This document shows positions 1-6,939 of a stretch of 11,504 nucleotides of DNA, piece by piece (the first letter of the stretch is position 1; each line of letters starts with the position of its first letter). The notes beneath the pieces were generated by a model that was not told the origin of the DNA, made no database searches, and saw only the letters and a list, made by a program, of their open reading frames with translations. Where the stretch lies: NCBI GenBank assembly GCA_019752975.1, contig JAIELM010000304.1, forward strand, positions 1 to 11,504, in the 5' to 3' direction. The position numbers and the translations under genes are program-made. This stretch comes from Undibacterium sp. GTDB lineage: Bacteria > Pseudomonadota > Gammaproteobacteria > Burkholderiales > Burkholderiaceae_D.

Positions 1-223
1 AATGTAGTTGAATCGCACTTGGGCTCTTATCCATCATTCCTTGTCGGGCGTTAAGCTGAACCGTCTGAGGGCTCCCATCGGCCATTTGTTGCAAACCCTC
101 CTGCATCGCTCGACTAGGACGCTGATCGGTGTAGGCTAAATTTGTACCAACCACGGCATTCTGTCTTGGCGCAGTATGTGTTTGCACTCCGGCTTCGAGC
201 CGTTTGGAGACGGTGCTATTCAT
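1..223 (-). CDS. DUF4157 (eCIS core domain)-type protein, N-terminal fragment, runs off the left edge
   Basis: The reading frame is open from an ATG at 223 to the window edge (74 codons seen, no stop). The visible part is the N-terminal leader only. It contains a TDQRP motif (residues 32-36) followed by two degenerate repeats, LQQMADGSPQTVQL (44-57) and RQGMMDKSPSAIQL (60-73). From family knowledge, this 'DNRPEA..QR.LQ.MADNSPQV.QL.A.Q.M' pattern is the hallmark lead-in of bacterial proteins that go on to a DUF4157 domain, a putative metallopeptidase with an HExxH motif associated with extracellular contractile injection systems and polymorphic toxins. The diagnostic HExxH domain would lie beyond position 1, so the call rests on the leader alone. 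No Shine-Dalgarno precedes the ATG. The frame stays open back to a stop at 329-331, so TTG at 229 or GTG at 292 are other possible starts. The gene is divergent from the hydrolase gene to its right. Confidence 0.72.
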   Translation of the reverse strand, partial: MNSTVSKRLEAGVQTHTAPRQNAVVGTNLAYTDQRPSRAMQEGLQQMADGSPQTVQLNARQGMMDKSPSAIQLH

Positions 224-475
224 CGCCAATAAAATAAATTGAGTAGATCCATTTTCTATCTCATTGAAGATCGGCCTGACAGTAAATTTCACATTGTAAT
301 CGAGAGTGAAGCCTGATGAAAATTTTGACTACGTCCATTTTCTATCATACAGCCCACAAACTATTGGTAGGATCATAGGTCTAGTTATTGACCAACTTGG
401 TATCACACACTCACCTTAAACCCACAAAAATGGTCTAGAATAATCCGGCATTATCAATAACCAATGGGAAATTTC
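224..475. other. Divergent intergenic region with a 13-base direct repeat
   Basis: About 250 bases separate the two divergent genes and should hold both promoters. A 13-base exact direct repeat, TCCATTTTCTATC, occurs at 248-260 and 334-346, 86 bases apart. For the rightward gene a TAGAAT hexamer at 436-441 could be a -10, but I see no convincing -35 at the right spacing. For the leftward gene TACAAT (minus strand, about 293-298) is a possible -10, also without a clear -35. No RNA gene or terminator is apparent. Confidence 0.4.
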
Positions 476-2731
476 ATGTTAAAAACAATCATCATATTTT
501 TTCTTTCCAGCACATTGATGAGCTACACCGCCCAAGCATCCGACACCATACAATTGGTAACACCAATAAGCCGGGAGCAAGCAGACGACGCGATACGATT
601 GCTGGCAAAGCAGCTTGCAGCCGATTACAAAAACGACGATCGCGAACAATATTTGAATCAGCTATTTCGCCTGCAAATGGTGGCTGAAGATTTTGAAGCT
701 AGCAAGATCAGCATCCAAAATTTGCGCGCGATCCGTAGCACGACTTCTGTACAGCCCCCACTGTATCTTCAATATGAGATTTACGCGGAAGCAAAAATAT
801 TAGAAGCTAGAAATTCCTTGCCTTTCAGCGAGGCTTACAAAAAAACATTCCGGAAAATCCTTGCGCAAATCAACGACAAAGCAGCACATCAAGCGATGTT
901 CTCGTTCAGTGGAAATCTTCAATTCATGAAAGACGATCTTGATAAAGCCGTGCAGAAAAACTCCGGAAAAAGTGCTATTACACAGGCCGACGCACTAGAA
1001 CTCATCCGTAAATATCAGGTTCATCAGGCCTTCAATAGTTTCATGCCGATGACCGATGCATTAATTGCAGAGAACGATGCAGCACGCTACATCATCGATA
1101 AAAATTTCGTCATCACCACGCCTGCTGGTGTTCATATTTCCGCGATGATGGTCAGACCTCGCACTCCCGCAGCGCCTCAAACCAGCCTACTCGGCTTCAC
1201 CATTTACGCCGATGATGATTGGGCGTTTATCGATGCGAAAAAAGCGGCATCACAAGGCTATGCTGGAATTGTGGCTTACACCAGGGGCAAGGGAATTAGT
1301 ACCGACCAGATCGTTCCGTATGAGCACGACGGCGAAGATGCACGGGCAGTGATTGAGTGGATCAGCCATCAAGCATGGAGCGATGGTCGCGTCGGCATGT
1401 ATGGCGGAAGTTACAATGGCTTTGCCACTTGGGCGGCGACCAAACATTTGCCGTCAGCACTAAAAGCAATCATGACTTCTGCGACCGCTGCGCCAGGAAT
1501 TGACATACCGATGCAAGGCAATGTATTCCAGAATTTTCTTTATCCTTGGCTACCTTACGTCACCAATAATAAAACGTTGGATGACGTCAGCTATAACGAT
1601 CAGAATCATTGGGACACATTAAATAAACGTTGGTATTCATCCGGTCAGGCTTATCGCCTAATGGAAAAAATTGATGGCAAACCCAGTCCATATTTTACTA
1701 AATGGCTAGCTCATCCCGGTTATGACGCGTACTGGCAGAACATGATTCCCTATCAGCAGGAATTCGCCCATATCAATATTCCCGTATTGCAAACCACAGG
1801 CTATTTTGATGGCGCGCAAGTGGGTGCGCTGTATTATTTGAATCAGCATAGTCGCTATAACAAAAACGCCGATCACACACTTTTGATTGGTCCTTATGAA
1901 CACCTCTCGATGCAAACCGGTGTTGCCAGAGAAGTGCAGGGTTATGCGATTGACGCGGTCGCGAACATAGATCTTCAAGGGCTGCGTTTTGAATGGTTTG
2001 ACTATATTTTCAAAGCTGGCAAGAAGCCCGAACTACTGAAAAATAAAATAAATTATCAAGTCATGGGCGGCAATGTGTGGAAGCATTCAGCTTCTCTAAA
2101 AGCGATGAGCAATGCGACCATCAAATTTCAGTTGAACCCGACACCGTCTAAAGAGGGATATCGTTTGACCAGAAGTAAAATAATCAAACATAAATTCGTC
2201 GAACAACATGTCGACTTCAAGGATCGCCGCGATGTTGATTGGACTGCACCCATGCTATCGATCAACAGCACCCTAGATGCCCACAACGGTATTACTTATG
2301 TCAGTGATCCGCTGGTCGAAGCGACAGAACTCAGTGGCTTGTTTTCTGGTCAGCTCGATTTTGTACTTAACAAAGCAGATTTCGATTTCACGATCACGCT
2401 TTATGAACGATCAAAAGAAGGGAATTATTTTCAACTAGCATACCAAGTTCAACGTGCGAGCTATGGCAACGATAGACTTAAGCGCAAACTTCTAAAGCCC
2501 AACAAGCGCCAGCAAATCAATTTTATGAGTGAACGTCTAACCAGCAGGCAAATGCAACCCGGCAGCCGTCTGGTGATCGTGCTCAGTATCAACAAGCAAG
2601 CCGATCAACAGATCAATTACGGTTCTGGCAAAGATGTCAGTGATGAATCAATTACGGATGCACAAACAGCGTTGAAAATTCATTGGTATGGCAGTAGTTA
2701 TGTGAATATCCCGATCTGGAAAAAGCCCTAA
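476..2731 (+). CDS. Secreted CocE/NonD-family alpha/beta hydrolase (peptidase S15-like)
   Basis: The product is 751 residues long. ATG at 476 is preferred over the in-frame ATG at 464 because GGGA (466-469) sits 6 bases upstream of it, and because the protein then begins MLKTIIIFF...AQA, a clean Sec signal peptide predicted to be cut near residue 22. Residues about 25-205 form a mainly helical extension I do not recognise. The alpha/beta hydrolase core starts near residue 210. The nucleophile elbow is GGSYNG with Ser312. The likely acid is Asp445 in GYFDG, and the likely His is His476 in GPYEH, which matches the CocE/NonD and X-Pro dipeptidyl-peptidase order. The C-terminal third has beta-rich sequence around DPLVEATELSG, consistent with the PepX_C jelly-roll domain. 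Members cleave acyl, amide or X-Pro bonds; the substrate here is unknown. It stands alone, with no close partner gene on the same strand. Confidence 0.88.
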   Translation: MLKTIIIFFLSSTLMSYTAQASDTIQLVTPISREQADDAIRLLAKQLAADYKNDDREQYLNQLFRLQMVAEDFEASKISIQNLRAIRSTTSVQPPLYLQYEIYAEAKILEARNSLPFSEAYKKTFRKILAQINDKAAHQAMFSFSGNLQFMKDDLDKAVQKNSGKSAITQADALELIRKYQVHQAFNSFMPMTDALIAENDAARYIIDKNFVITTPAGVHISAMMVRPRTPAAPQTSLLGFTIYADDDWAFIDAKKAASQGYAGIVAYTRGKGISTDQIVPYEHDGEDARAVIEWISHQAWSDGRVGMYGGSYNGFATWAATKHLPSALKAIMTSATAAPGIDIPMQGNVFQNFLYPWLPYVTNNKTLDDVSYNDQNHWDTLNKRWYSSGQAYRLMEKIDGKPSPYFTKWLAHPGYDAYWQNMIPYQQEFAHINIPVLQTTGYFDGAQVGALYYLNQHSRYNKNADHTLLIGPYEHLSMQTGVAREVQGYAIDAVANIDLQGLRFEWFDYIFKAGKKPELLKNKINYQVMGGNVWKHSASLKAMSNATIKFQLNPTPSKEGYRLTRSKIIKHKFVEQHVDFKDRRDVDWTAPMLSINSTLDAHNGITYVSDPLVEATELSGLFSGQLDFVLNKADFDFTITLYERSKEGNYFQLAYQVQRASYGNDRLKRKLLKPNKRQQINFMSERLTSRQMQPGSRLVIVLSINKQADQQINYGSGKDVSDESITDAQTALKIHWYGSSYVNIPIWKKP

Positions 2732-2984
2732 CCTAGAAAAAACACGGAGGCTTTTCAACATACGACGAACGCATGTCTGAAAGTGATAGCTCAGCTTCGT
2801 TTAGCGCGATGATCAAGACAAAGTCATGTAGCGCATAAAAATTTGACTCACAACAAAGATAGTTAAAAATCGAGATGCGATGATATGGACATCAATAGTT
2901 AAAATTTCCCTCATTTGAATTTTACGTTCAAAATAGGGACTCTCGGCAAGCTCACTAAATCTAGGTTAAACAGAAGGAAGATCG
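2732..2984. other. Intergenic region upstream of the ankyrin gene
   Basis: This is an AT-rich stretch of about 250 bases. TTGACT at 2843-2848 resembles a -35, but no good -10 lies 16-18 bases downstream. A strong Shine-Dalgarno, AAGGAAG (2974-2980), precedes the ankyrin gene start. Short ATG frames here (for example a 21-codon one starting near 2773) have no ribosome binding site at a proper distance, and I do not call them. Confidence 0.35.
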
Positions 2985-3686
2985 ATGCGTAATATAGAAC
3001 CGACGTTCTTGGAATTCATTCGTCTTGTCGTGGTCGCAGATATCGACGATGTGGCGCGCTGTTTAGCGAACAATCCAACTTTTGCCACTACCTCGTTAGA
3101 CGTAGGTGCAACACGGCAGGAGGCTTCGACCTTCTTCTTCACCGAGATCGCTCACTACATCTACGCTGCAGACACTGCGCTGCATATGGCCGCCGCGGCA
3201 TTTCGACGCGAAATTGCTGAACTCTTAATTGCCAACGGAGCCAACTGCCGAGCTAGGAATCGACGAGGAGCCGAGCCTTTGCACTATGCTGCCGACACCA
3301 ATCACTGGAACCCCACGGCGCAATCTGAAGTGATCAGCTATCTCGCGTCGGTCGGCGCCAATGTCAACGCTTTGGATGCCTCAGGCGTGGCACCTCTACA
3401 TAGAGCTGTACGAACACGATCCTTATCAGCGGTACAAGCGCTCATTGAAGCAGGTGCCAATCCGTCGCAGCCGAACCAAGCAGGATCGACACCATTACAT
3501 CTTGCGGTTCAGAATACCGGGCGAGGGGGCAGCGGTTCTCAACAGGCAAGGCAACAACAGACAGACATCATCTGTTTCCTGCTGGAGCACGGTGCTAAAC
3601 CGACTGATCGGGATCACCGAGGAAAACAAGTACTTCAGGCCGCTACGAGCGAATGGATTCGAACACTACTCACCAAAGCTGGCTAA
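2985..3686 (+). CDS. Ankyrin-repeat protein
   Basis: The product is 233 residues with no signal peptide or membrane segment, so it is probably cytoplasmic. Ankyrin units can be read at about residues 62-91 (DTALHMAA...ANGAN), 94-128 (AEPLHYAA...VGANVNA, with a short insert), 133-162 (VAPLHRAV...AGANP) and 167-206 (STPLHLAV...EHGAKP, with a Gly/Ser/Gln-rich insert at 179-192). A partial capping unit runs to the C terminus. The first 60 residues are helical and probably cap the stack. The start is secure because AAGGAAG lies 4 bases before the ATG. Ankyrin proteins bind other proteins and no catalytic domain is present. Isolated bacterial ankyrin genes are sometimes immunity proteins or effectors, but nothing adjacent here shows which. 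It is flanked by long gene-free stretches on both sides, which suggests an independently acquired unit. Confidence 0.85.
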   Translation: MRNIEPTFLEFIRLVVVADIDDVARCLANNPTFATTSLDVGATRQEASTFFFTEIAHYIYAADTALHMAAAAFRREIAELLIANGANCRARNRRGAEPLHYAADTNHWNPTAQSEVISYLASVGANVNALDASGVAPLHRAVRTRSLSAVQALIEAGANPSQPNQAGSTPLHLAVQNTGRGGSGSQQARQQQTDIICFLLEHGAKPTDRDHRGKQVLQAATSEWIRTLLTKAG

Positions 3687-3769
3687 GTAAATAAATAAGT
3701 GAGTGAGCGAAGCCATTTCTATACGGTGGCAAACTGATGAGGTCTTTTCCGCGCTTATGCCTGCTAGGT

Positions 3770-3829
3770 TTGTGTAGCGTTGTTGCTTGGCTTGACTTAT
3801 GCATAGCACGTCATACACAAGTACGCTAC
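3770..3829. repeat. Interleaved pair of inverted repeats
   Basis: Two perfect 7-base arm pairs overlap: TTGTGTA (3770-3776) pairs with TACACAA (3814-3820), while GTAGCGT (3774-3780) pairs with ACGCTAC (3823-3829). The left arms share GTA, so the two hairpins would be mutually exclusive in RNA. The loops are long (37-42 bases), so a real structure is uncertain. Confidence 0.3.
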
Positions 3830-4056
3830 CTATGATTCTTGAAGTTCACTGAATAGTGTCGGTAATGTCAATAATGTCGATTCAAAAAAAGAGACCCAAC
3901 GATCACCACCCAACAAACTACTGTGCCATCATGGTGAGTGACTATTTGCGCTAGACATTTCTCTTTATTTTATATAGCTATTTTTATACTCTCTTTAACT
4001 GCGCCGCCGCGTTGAGCGTCAAACATGGAAATCAAAATAAATCTCAACTGGGAAAT

Positions 4057-4070
4057 CTGATCTAAATCAA
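4057..4070. promoter_or_regulatory. Candidate FNR/ANR-type binding site upstream of dsbB
   Basis: CTGAT-CTAA-ATCAA matches the FNR/ANR consensus TTGAT-N4-ATCAA at 9 of 10 defined positions; only the first base differs. Its centre is 45.5 bases before the dsbB ATG. If it acted at the classical activator position (-41.5), transcription would begin only a few bases before the ATG. It may therefore activate a near-leaderless transcript or repress a promoter overlapping it. A GATAAT hexamer follows at 4087-4092. The match is seen in the sequence; oxygen-dependent control of dsbB is inference. Confidence 0.5.
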
Positions 4071-4108
4071 GTATGCTTACGTCTTTGATAATTTAAAGAT
4101 CGATCATC

Positions 4109-4612
4109 ATGAACCGTACCAAGATCGCGCTGTTTTCTATTTTTATTGCTTGCGTAGGACTACTTAGCTTTGCAATGTATTTGCAATTGGTCTTGGATAT
4201 GCTGCCTTGTCCTTTGTGTGTGCTGCAACGCTATGCTTTTAGTTTAATCGCGGTGTCTAGCTTAATCGCCCTCATCTTTCCAGCGCAACATCGCCGTGCA
4301 ATGTGGTTTTCCAGTCTAGCTGGATTGATCGGTGTGGGTGCTGCAGGCTATCAATTGTGGGAATTATCCAAGCCTATGGGGTCGTGCGGCGTTGATCCTT
4401 GGTCTGGCCCTATGAATCATTTTTTTGTCGCACAAATTTTCCCAGCGATGTTCAAAGCAAATGGCTTATGTGAGACACCTTATGATCCTATTTTAGGTTT
4501 ATCAATTCCTGCGTGGGCCCTGCTCTGGTTGCTTGCATTGGTAATAGGAAGTATCGTCCTGCTGATCAGCAAGAAGAAAGAGCGCATATTTTTCGCTAAA
4601 ATCCGTGCTTAA
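4109..4612 (+). CDS. dsbB: Disulfide bond formation protein B (quinone reductase of DsbA)
   Basis: DsbB sits in the inner membrane, reoxidises periplasmic DsbA and passes the electrons to ubiquinone or menaquinone. The 167-residue length fits the family. Four hydrophobic helices are visible (about residues 5-29, 43-58, 66-86 and 132-154). The first periplasmic loop carries the CPLC redox pair (Cys34 and Cys37). The second loop carries Cys93 and Cys121, the pair that attacks DsbA. Arg41, just after CPLC, corresponds to the conserved quinone-site arginine. The C terminus is Lys-rich (SKKKER), as expected for a cytoplasmic tail. The ribosome binding site is weak (AAAGA). A candidate FNR-type box lies just upstream. 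prmC begins 18 bases after the stop, so the two are probably co-transcribed. Confidence 0.96.
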   Translation: MNRTKIALFSIFIACVGLLSFAMYLQLVLDMLPCPLCVLQRYAFSLIAVSSLIALIFPAQHRRAMWFSSLAGLIGVGAAGYQLWELSKPMGSCGVDPWSGPMNHFFVAQIFPAMFKANGLCETPYDPILGLSIPAWALLWLLALVIGSIVLLISKKKERIFFAKIRA

Positions 4613-4630
4613 ATCCACATAAATCTGCTC

Positions 4631-5500
4631 GTGAAGTCACAACAACATTCGCATTTTTCAGCTGGCACTAGCCTCGCTCACTGCCAGCAAAATTCGCCTT
4701 TAGATGCCCTAGAAACACGCATGCTACTTAGCCACGTGTGCGGCTTAAGTCGGGTGCAGTTAATTACCTGTAGTGAGCACACTTTAAGCCAAGTGCAGGC
4801 GCAGCAATTTTCTACATTGTTGCAACAAAGGCTTGCTGGCACACCGATTGCCTATCTACTCGGCAGCCGCGAATTTTTTGGTCTCAATTTCAAAGTCACA
4901 CCGGACGTACTCATTCCTCGTCCTGATACTGAATTACTGGTGGAATTAGCGCTGCAATATACGCCAACCAATGGGCAGCTACTAGATCTTGGTACTGGCT
5001 CAGGAGCGATTGCGATTGCGGTAGGCCATACGCGTTCGGACATCCAAGTCACCGCCAGCGATATCAGTCCGGCAGCGTTGACGGTAGCCAAACACAATGC
5101 GACAACGCTACTCATCGACCGTGCGCCGCTTACTTTTTTTACCAGTGATTGGTACAGCCAAATTCCACCGCAGATTTTTAACACGATCGTGAGCAATCCA
5201 CCCTACATCGTTAAAGACGATCCCCATTTGGACAACGGCGATTTGCGCTTTGAACCCATCAATGCATTGACTGATCACGGTGACGGTCTATCGGCTTACC
5301 GTCAGATTATTCAAGGGGCGAGGTCACGCTTGCAAGATTCTGGTTGGCTGCTGATGGAGCATGGTTATGACCAAGCCGAAGCAGTGCAAGCACTGCTAAG
5401 GAAAAACCATTTTGAACAAGTCACCAGCTGGCAAGATTTAGCAGGCATTTGGCGGGTGACTGGCGCACGCTATCGCGCTTCTACAGAAGTACTAGCTTAA
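4631..5500 (+). CDS. prmC: Peptide chain release factor N5-glutamine methyltransferase
   Basis: PrmC uses S-adenosylmethionine to methylate the glutamine of the GGQ motif in release factors RF1 and RF2 in the cytoplasm. The product is 289 residues, normal for the family. The N-terminal helical substrate-binding domain runs through about residue 90 (DALETRMLLSHV...RLAGTPIAYLLG). The conserved IPRPDTE linker is at 95-101. SAM-binding motif I, DLGTGSG, is at 119-125. The catalytic NPPY motif, which holds the glutamine substrate, is at 189-192. The start appears to be GTG at 4631, with no obvious Shine-Dalgarno, so the exact start is less certain. In many betaproteobacteria prmC follows prfA; here dsbB precedes it and prfA is not in the window. 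Confidence 0.95.
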   Translation: MKSQQHSHFSAGTSLAHCQQNSPLDALETRMLLSHVCGLSRVQLITCSEHTLSQVQAQQFSTLLQQRLAGTPIAYLLGSREFFGLNFKVTPDVLIPRPDTELLVELALQYTPTNGQLLDLGTGSGAIAIAVGHTRSDIQVTASDISPAALTVAKHNATTLLIDRAPLTFFTSDWYSQIPPQIFNTIVSNPPYIVKDDPHLDNGDLRFEPINALTDHGDGLSAYRQIIQGARSRLQDSGWLLMEHGYDQAEAVQALLRKNHFEQVTSWQDLAGIWRVTGARYRASTEVLA

Positions 5501-5538
5501 CTAATGCAAGCTTAACTAGAGCAAGCCGAACTAGGCAT
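5494..5538. repeat. Three-copy 15-base tandem repeat overlapping the prmC stop
   Basis: Three consecutive 15-base units are visible: AGCTTAACTAATGCA (5494-5508), AGCTTAACTAGAGCA (5509-5523) and AGCCGAACTAGGCAT (5524-5538). The first two differ at two positions and the third is more diverged. The prmC TAA stop (5498-5500) lies inside unit 1, so the array extends the gene's 3' end into the spacer before paeA. It may have arisen by slippage duplication of the stop region. Confidence 0.8.
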
Positions 5539-5613
5539 TGGTGGATTGGGTTAAAATGACTTCGACTGTCCAGCAATGACAGAACTGTAGCATCGTCGCC
5601 CCTTGGAGTCTTC

Positions 5614-6939
5614 ATGGCACTGTTTGATCACTTTTTAATTATCGCCATTTTGCTTTGCATTAGCGCGTTTTTTTCTATGGCGGAGATTTCCTTGGCGGGT
5701 GCCCGCAAAGGTAAATTACAACTCTTAGAAGCCGAGGGCGAGACCCGCGCTACGCGAGTACTACAACTCCAACAAGAACCGGGACATTTTTTTACGGTAG
5801 TGCAAATTGGTCTCAATGGCGTCGCCATTTTAGGCGGTATCGTCGGCGAGCAAGCCTTGACCCCCTATTTCTCTAGCCTGATCCACGCGCTCTTTGGCAC
5901 GGCCATTTGGTTAGATACGGCGGCCTTTATCAGCTCCTTCATCTTCGTCACTACACTCTTTATTTTATTCGCTGATTTGATTCCTAAACGCATCGCCATG
6001 ACCGCACCGGAATCGGTGGTGCTATTGGTCCTAACACCCATGCTATGGTGCGTGAGCTTATTTAAACCCTTAGTATGGTTTTTTAATGGCTTATCTAATC
6101 TGATTTTTAGATTATTGAATATCTCCACTGTGCGCGATGATCAAATCACGTCGGATGAAATATACGCGATGGTGGACGCGGGTGCAGAAGCGGGCGTTTT
6201 GCAGGAGCGCGAGCATCATATGATAGGTAACGTATTCGAACTAGAAAGCCGCACCGTCCCCTCCGCCATGACGCAGCGCGACAATATCGTTTACTTTAAT
6301 TTGCAAGACAGCGACACCGTGATACGGCAAAAAATCGCCGAGCACCCACACACCAAGTTTTTAGTCTGCGACAATCAAATTGATAAGGTCGTCGGCTATG
6401 TGGAATCCAAAGATATTTTAAAGCGTGTATTAACCAATCAGGCATTTACCAAAGTACAAGAACTCTCTTTGCGCACCGCTTTGGTGGTGCCAGACTCACT
6501 CACACTCTCGGACATGCTAGAACAATTTAAGGGGACGCGGGAAGACTTTGCGGTAATCTTAAATGAGTATGCCTTGGTGGTTGGTGTCATTACCTTAAAC
6601 GATGTATTAAGCACGCTGATGGGCAATTTAGTTCATCCCTTTATGGAGGAACAAATCGTACAACGTGATGCCAATTCATGGTTGATTGACGGCGCCACTA
6701 CCATAGAAGATGTATGCCGTGCCTTGAGTATCGACAGCTTACCCGAGCAAGGTAATTATGAAACCATCGCTGGCTTCATGATGACCATGCTCAAAAAAAT
6801 TCCCAAACGCACCGATTATGTCCAAATTGGTGACTATAAATTTGAAGTGGTCGATATCGATCACTACCGTATTGATCAATTATTGGTGGTACGCTTGACT
6901 TCTGACGCCCCGCCAAGCAGCAATGAATATAAACCATGA
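5614..6939 (+). CDS. paeA: Polyamine export protein PaeA (YtfL-like CNNM/CBS/CorC protein)
   Basis: This is a 441-residue inner-membrane protein. The CNNM (DUF21) membrane domain spans about residues 1-190, with the family opening SAFFSMAEISLAGARKGKL and the FADLIPKRI motif after the third helix. A CBS-domain pair follows (about 205-335, including VPSAMTQRDN, HTKFLV and EDFAVILNEY). A CorC/HlyC domain ends the protein (about 350-430, NSWLIDGATTIEDV... to YKFEVVDIDHYRIDQLLV). It aligns by eye along its whole length with E. coli YtfL/PaeA, which exports putrescine and cadaverine and protects stationary cells. I rely on that homology for function; older annotations say 'hemolysin' or 'magnesium/cobalt efflux'. 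GGAG (5605-5608) sits 5 bases before the ATG. Its stop overlaps the start of the next gene. Confidence 0.9.
   Translation: MALFDHFLIIAILLCISAFFSMAEISLAGARKGKLQLLEAEGETRATRVLQLQQEPGHFFTVVQIGLNGVAILGGIVGEQALTPYFSSLIHALFGTAIWLDTAAFISSFIFVTTLFILFADLIPKRIAMTAPESVVLLVLTPMLWCVSLFKPLVWFFNGLSNLIFRLLNISTVRDDQITSDEIYAMVDAGAEAGVLQEREHHMIGNVFELESRTVPSAMTQRDNIVYFNLQDSDTVIRQKIAEHPHTKFLVCDNQIDKVVGYVESKDILKRVLTNQAFTKVQELSLRTALVVPDSLTLSDMLEQFKGTREDFAVILNEYALVVGVITLNDVLSTLMGNLVHPFMEEQIVQRDANSWLIDGATTIEDVCRALSIDSLPEQGNYETIAGFMMTMLKKIPKRTDYVQIGDYKFEVVDIDHYRIDQLLVVRLTSDAPPSSNEYKP

Larger units (their letters stand above)
3687..4108. other. Gene-free region of about 420 bases upstream of dsbB
   Basis: No credible coding frame or RNA gene was seen. 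It holds a TGTCRRTAA-like 9-base unit repeated about three times at 3857-3883. It also holds two interleaved inverted-repeat pairs: TTGTGTA (3770-3776) with TACACAA (3814-3820), and GTAGCGT (3774-3780) with ACGCTAC (3823-3829). An AT-rich segment at 3961-4000 and the FNR-like box at 4057-4070 probably form the dsbB control region. Nothing resembles a strong intrinsic terminator for the ankyrin gene. Confidence 0.4.

Noticed and set aside
2721..2755. Possible terminator after the hydrolase gene (AAAAGCC / GGCTTTT)
   Set aside because: The arms pair over 7 bases but are mostly A/T, the loop is about 21 bases and no T-run follows, so it is unlikely to be an intrinsic terminator.
2773..2838. 21-codon small frame between the hydrolase and ankyrin genes
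   Set aside because: The only Shine-Dalgarno-like sequence (GGAGG) is too far upstream, and the peptide has no distinctive features.
3361..3690. 109-codon frame inside the ankyrin gene, +1 frame
   Set aside because: It lies wholly over the ankyrin repeats in another frame, shows no family features and has no ribosome binding site.
4852..5196. 114-codon minus-strand frame within prmC
   Set aside because: It is a shadow of the conserved PrmC catalytic domain, with no recognisable sequence of its own.
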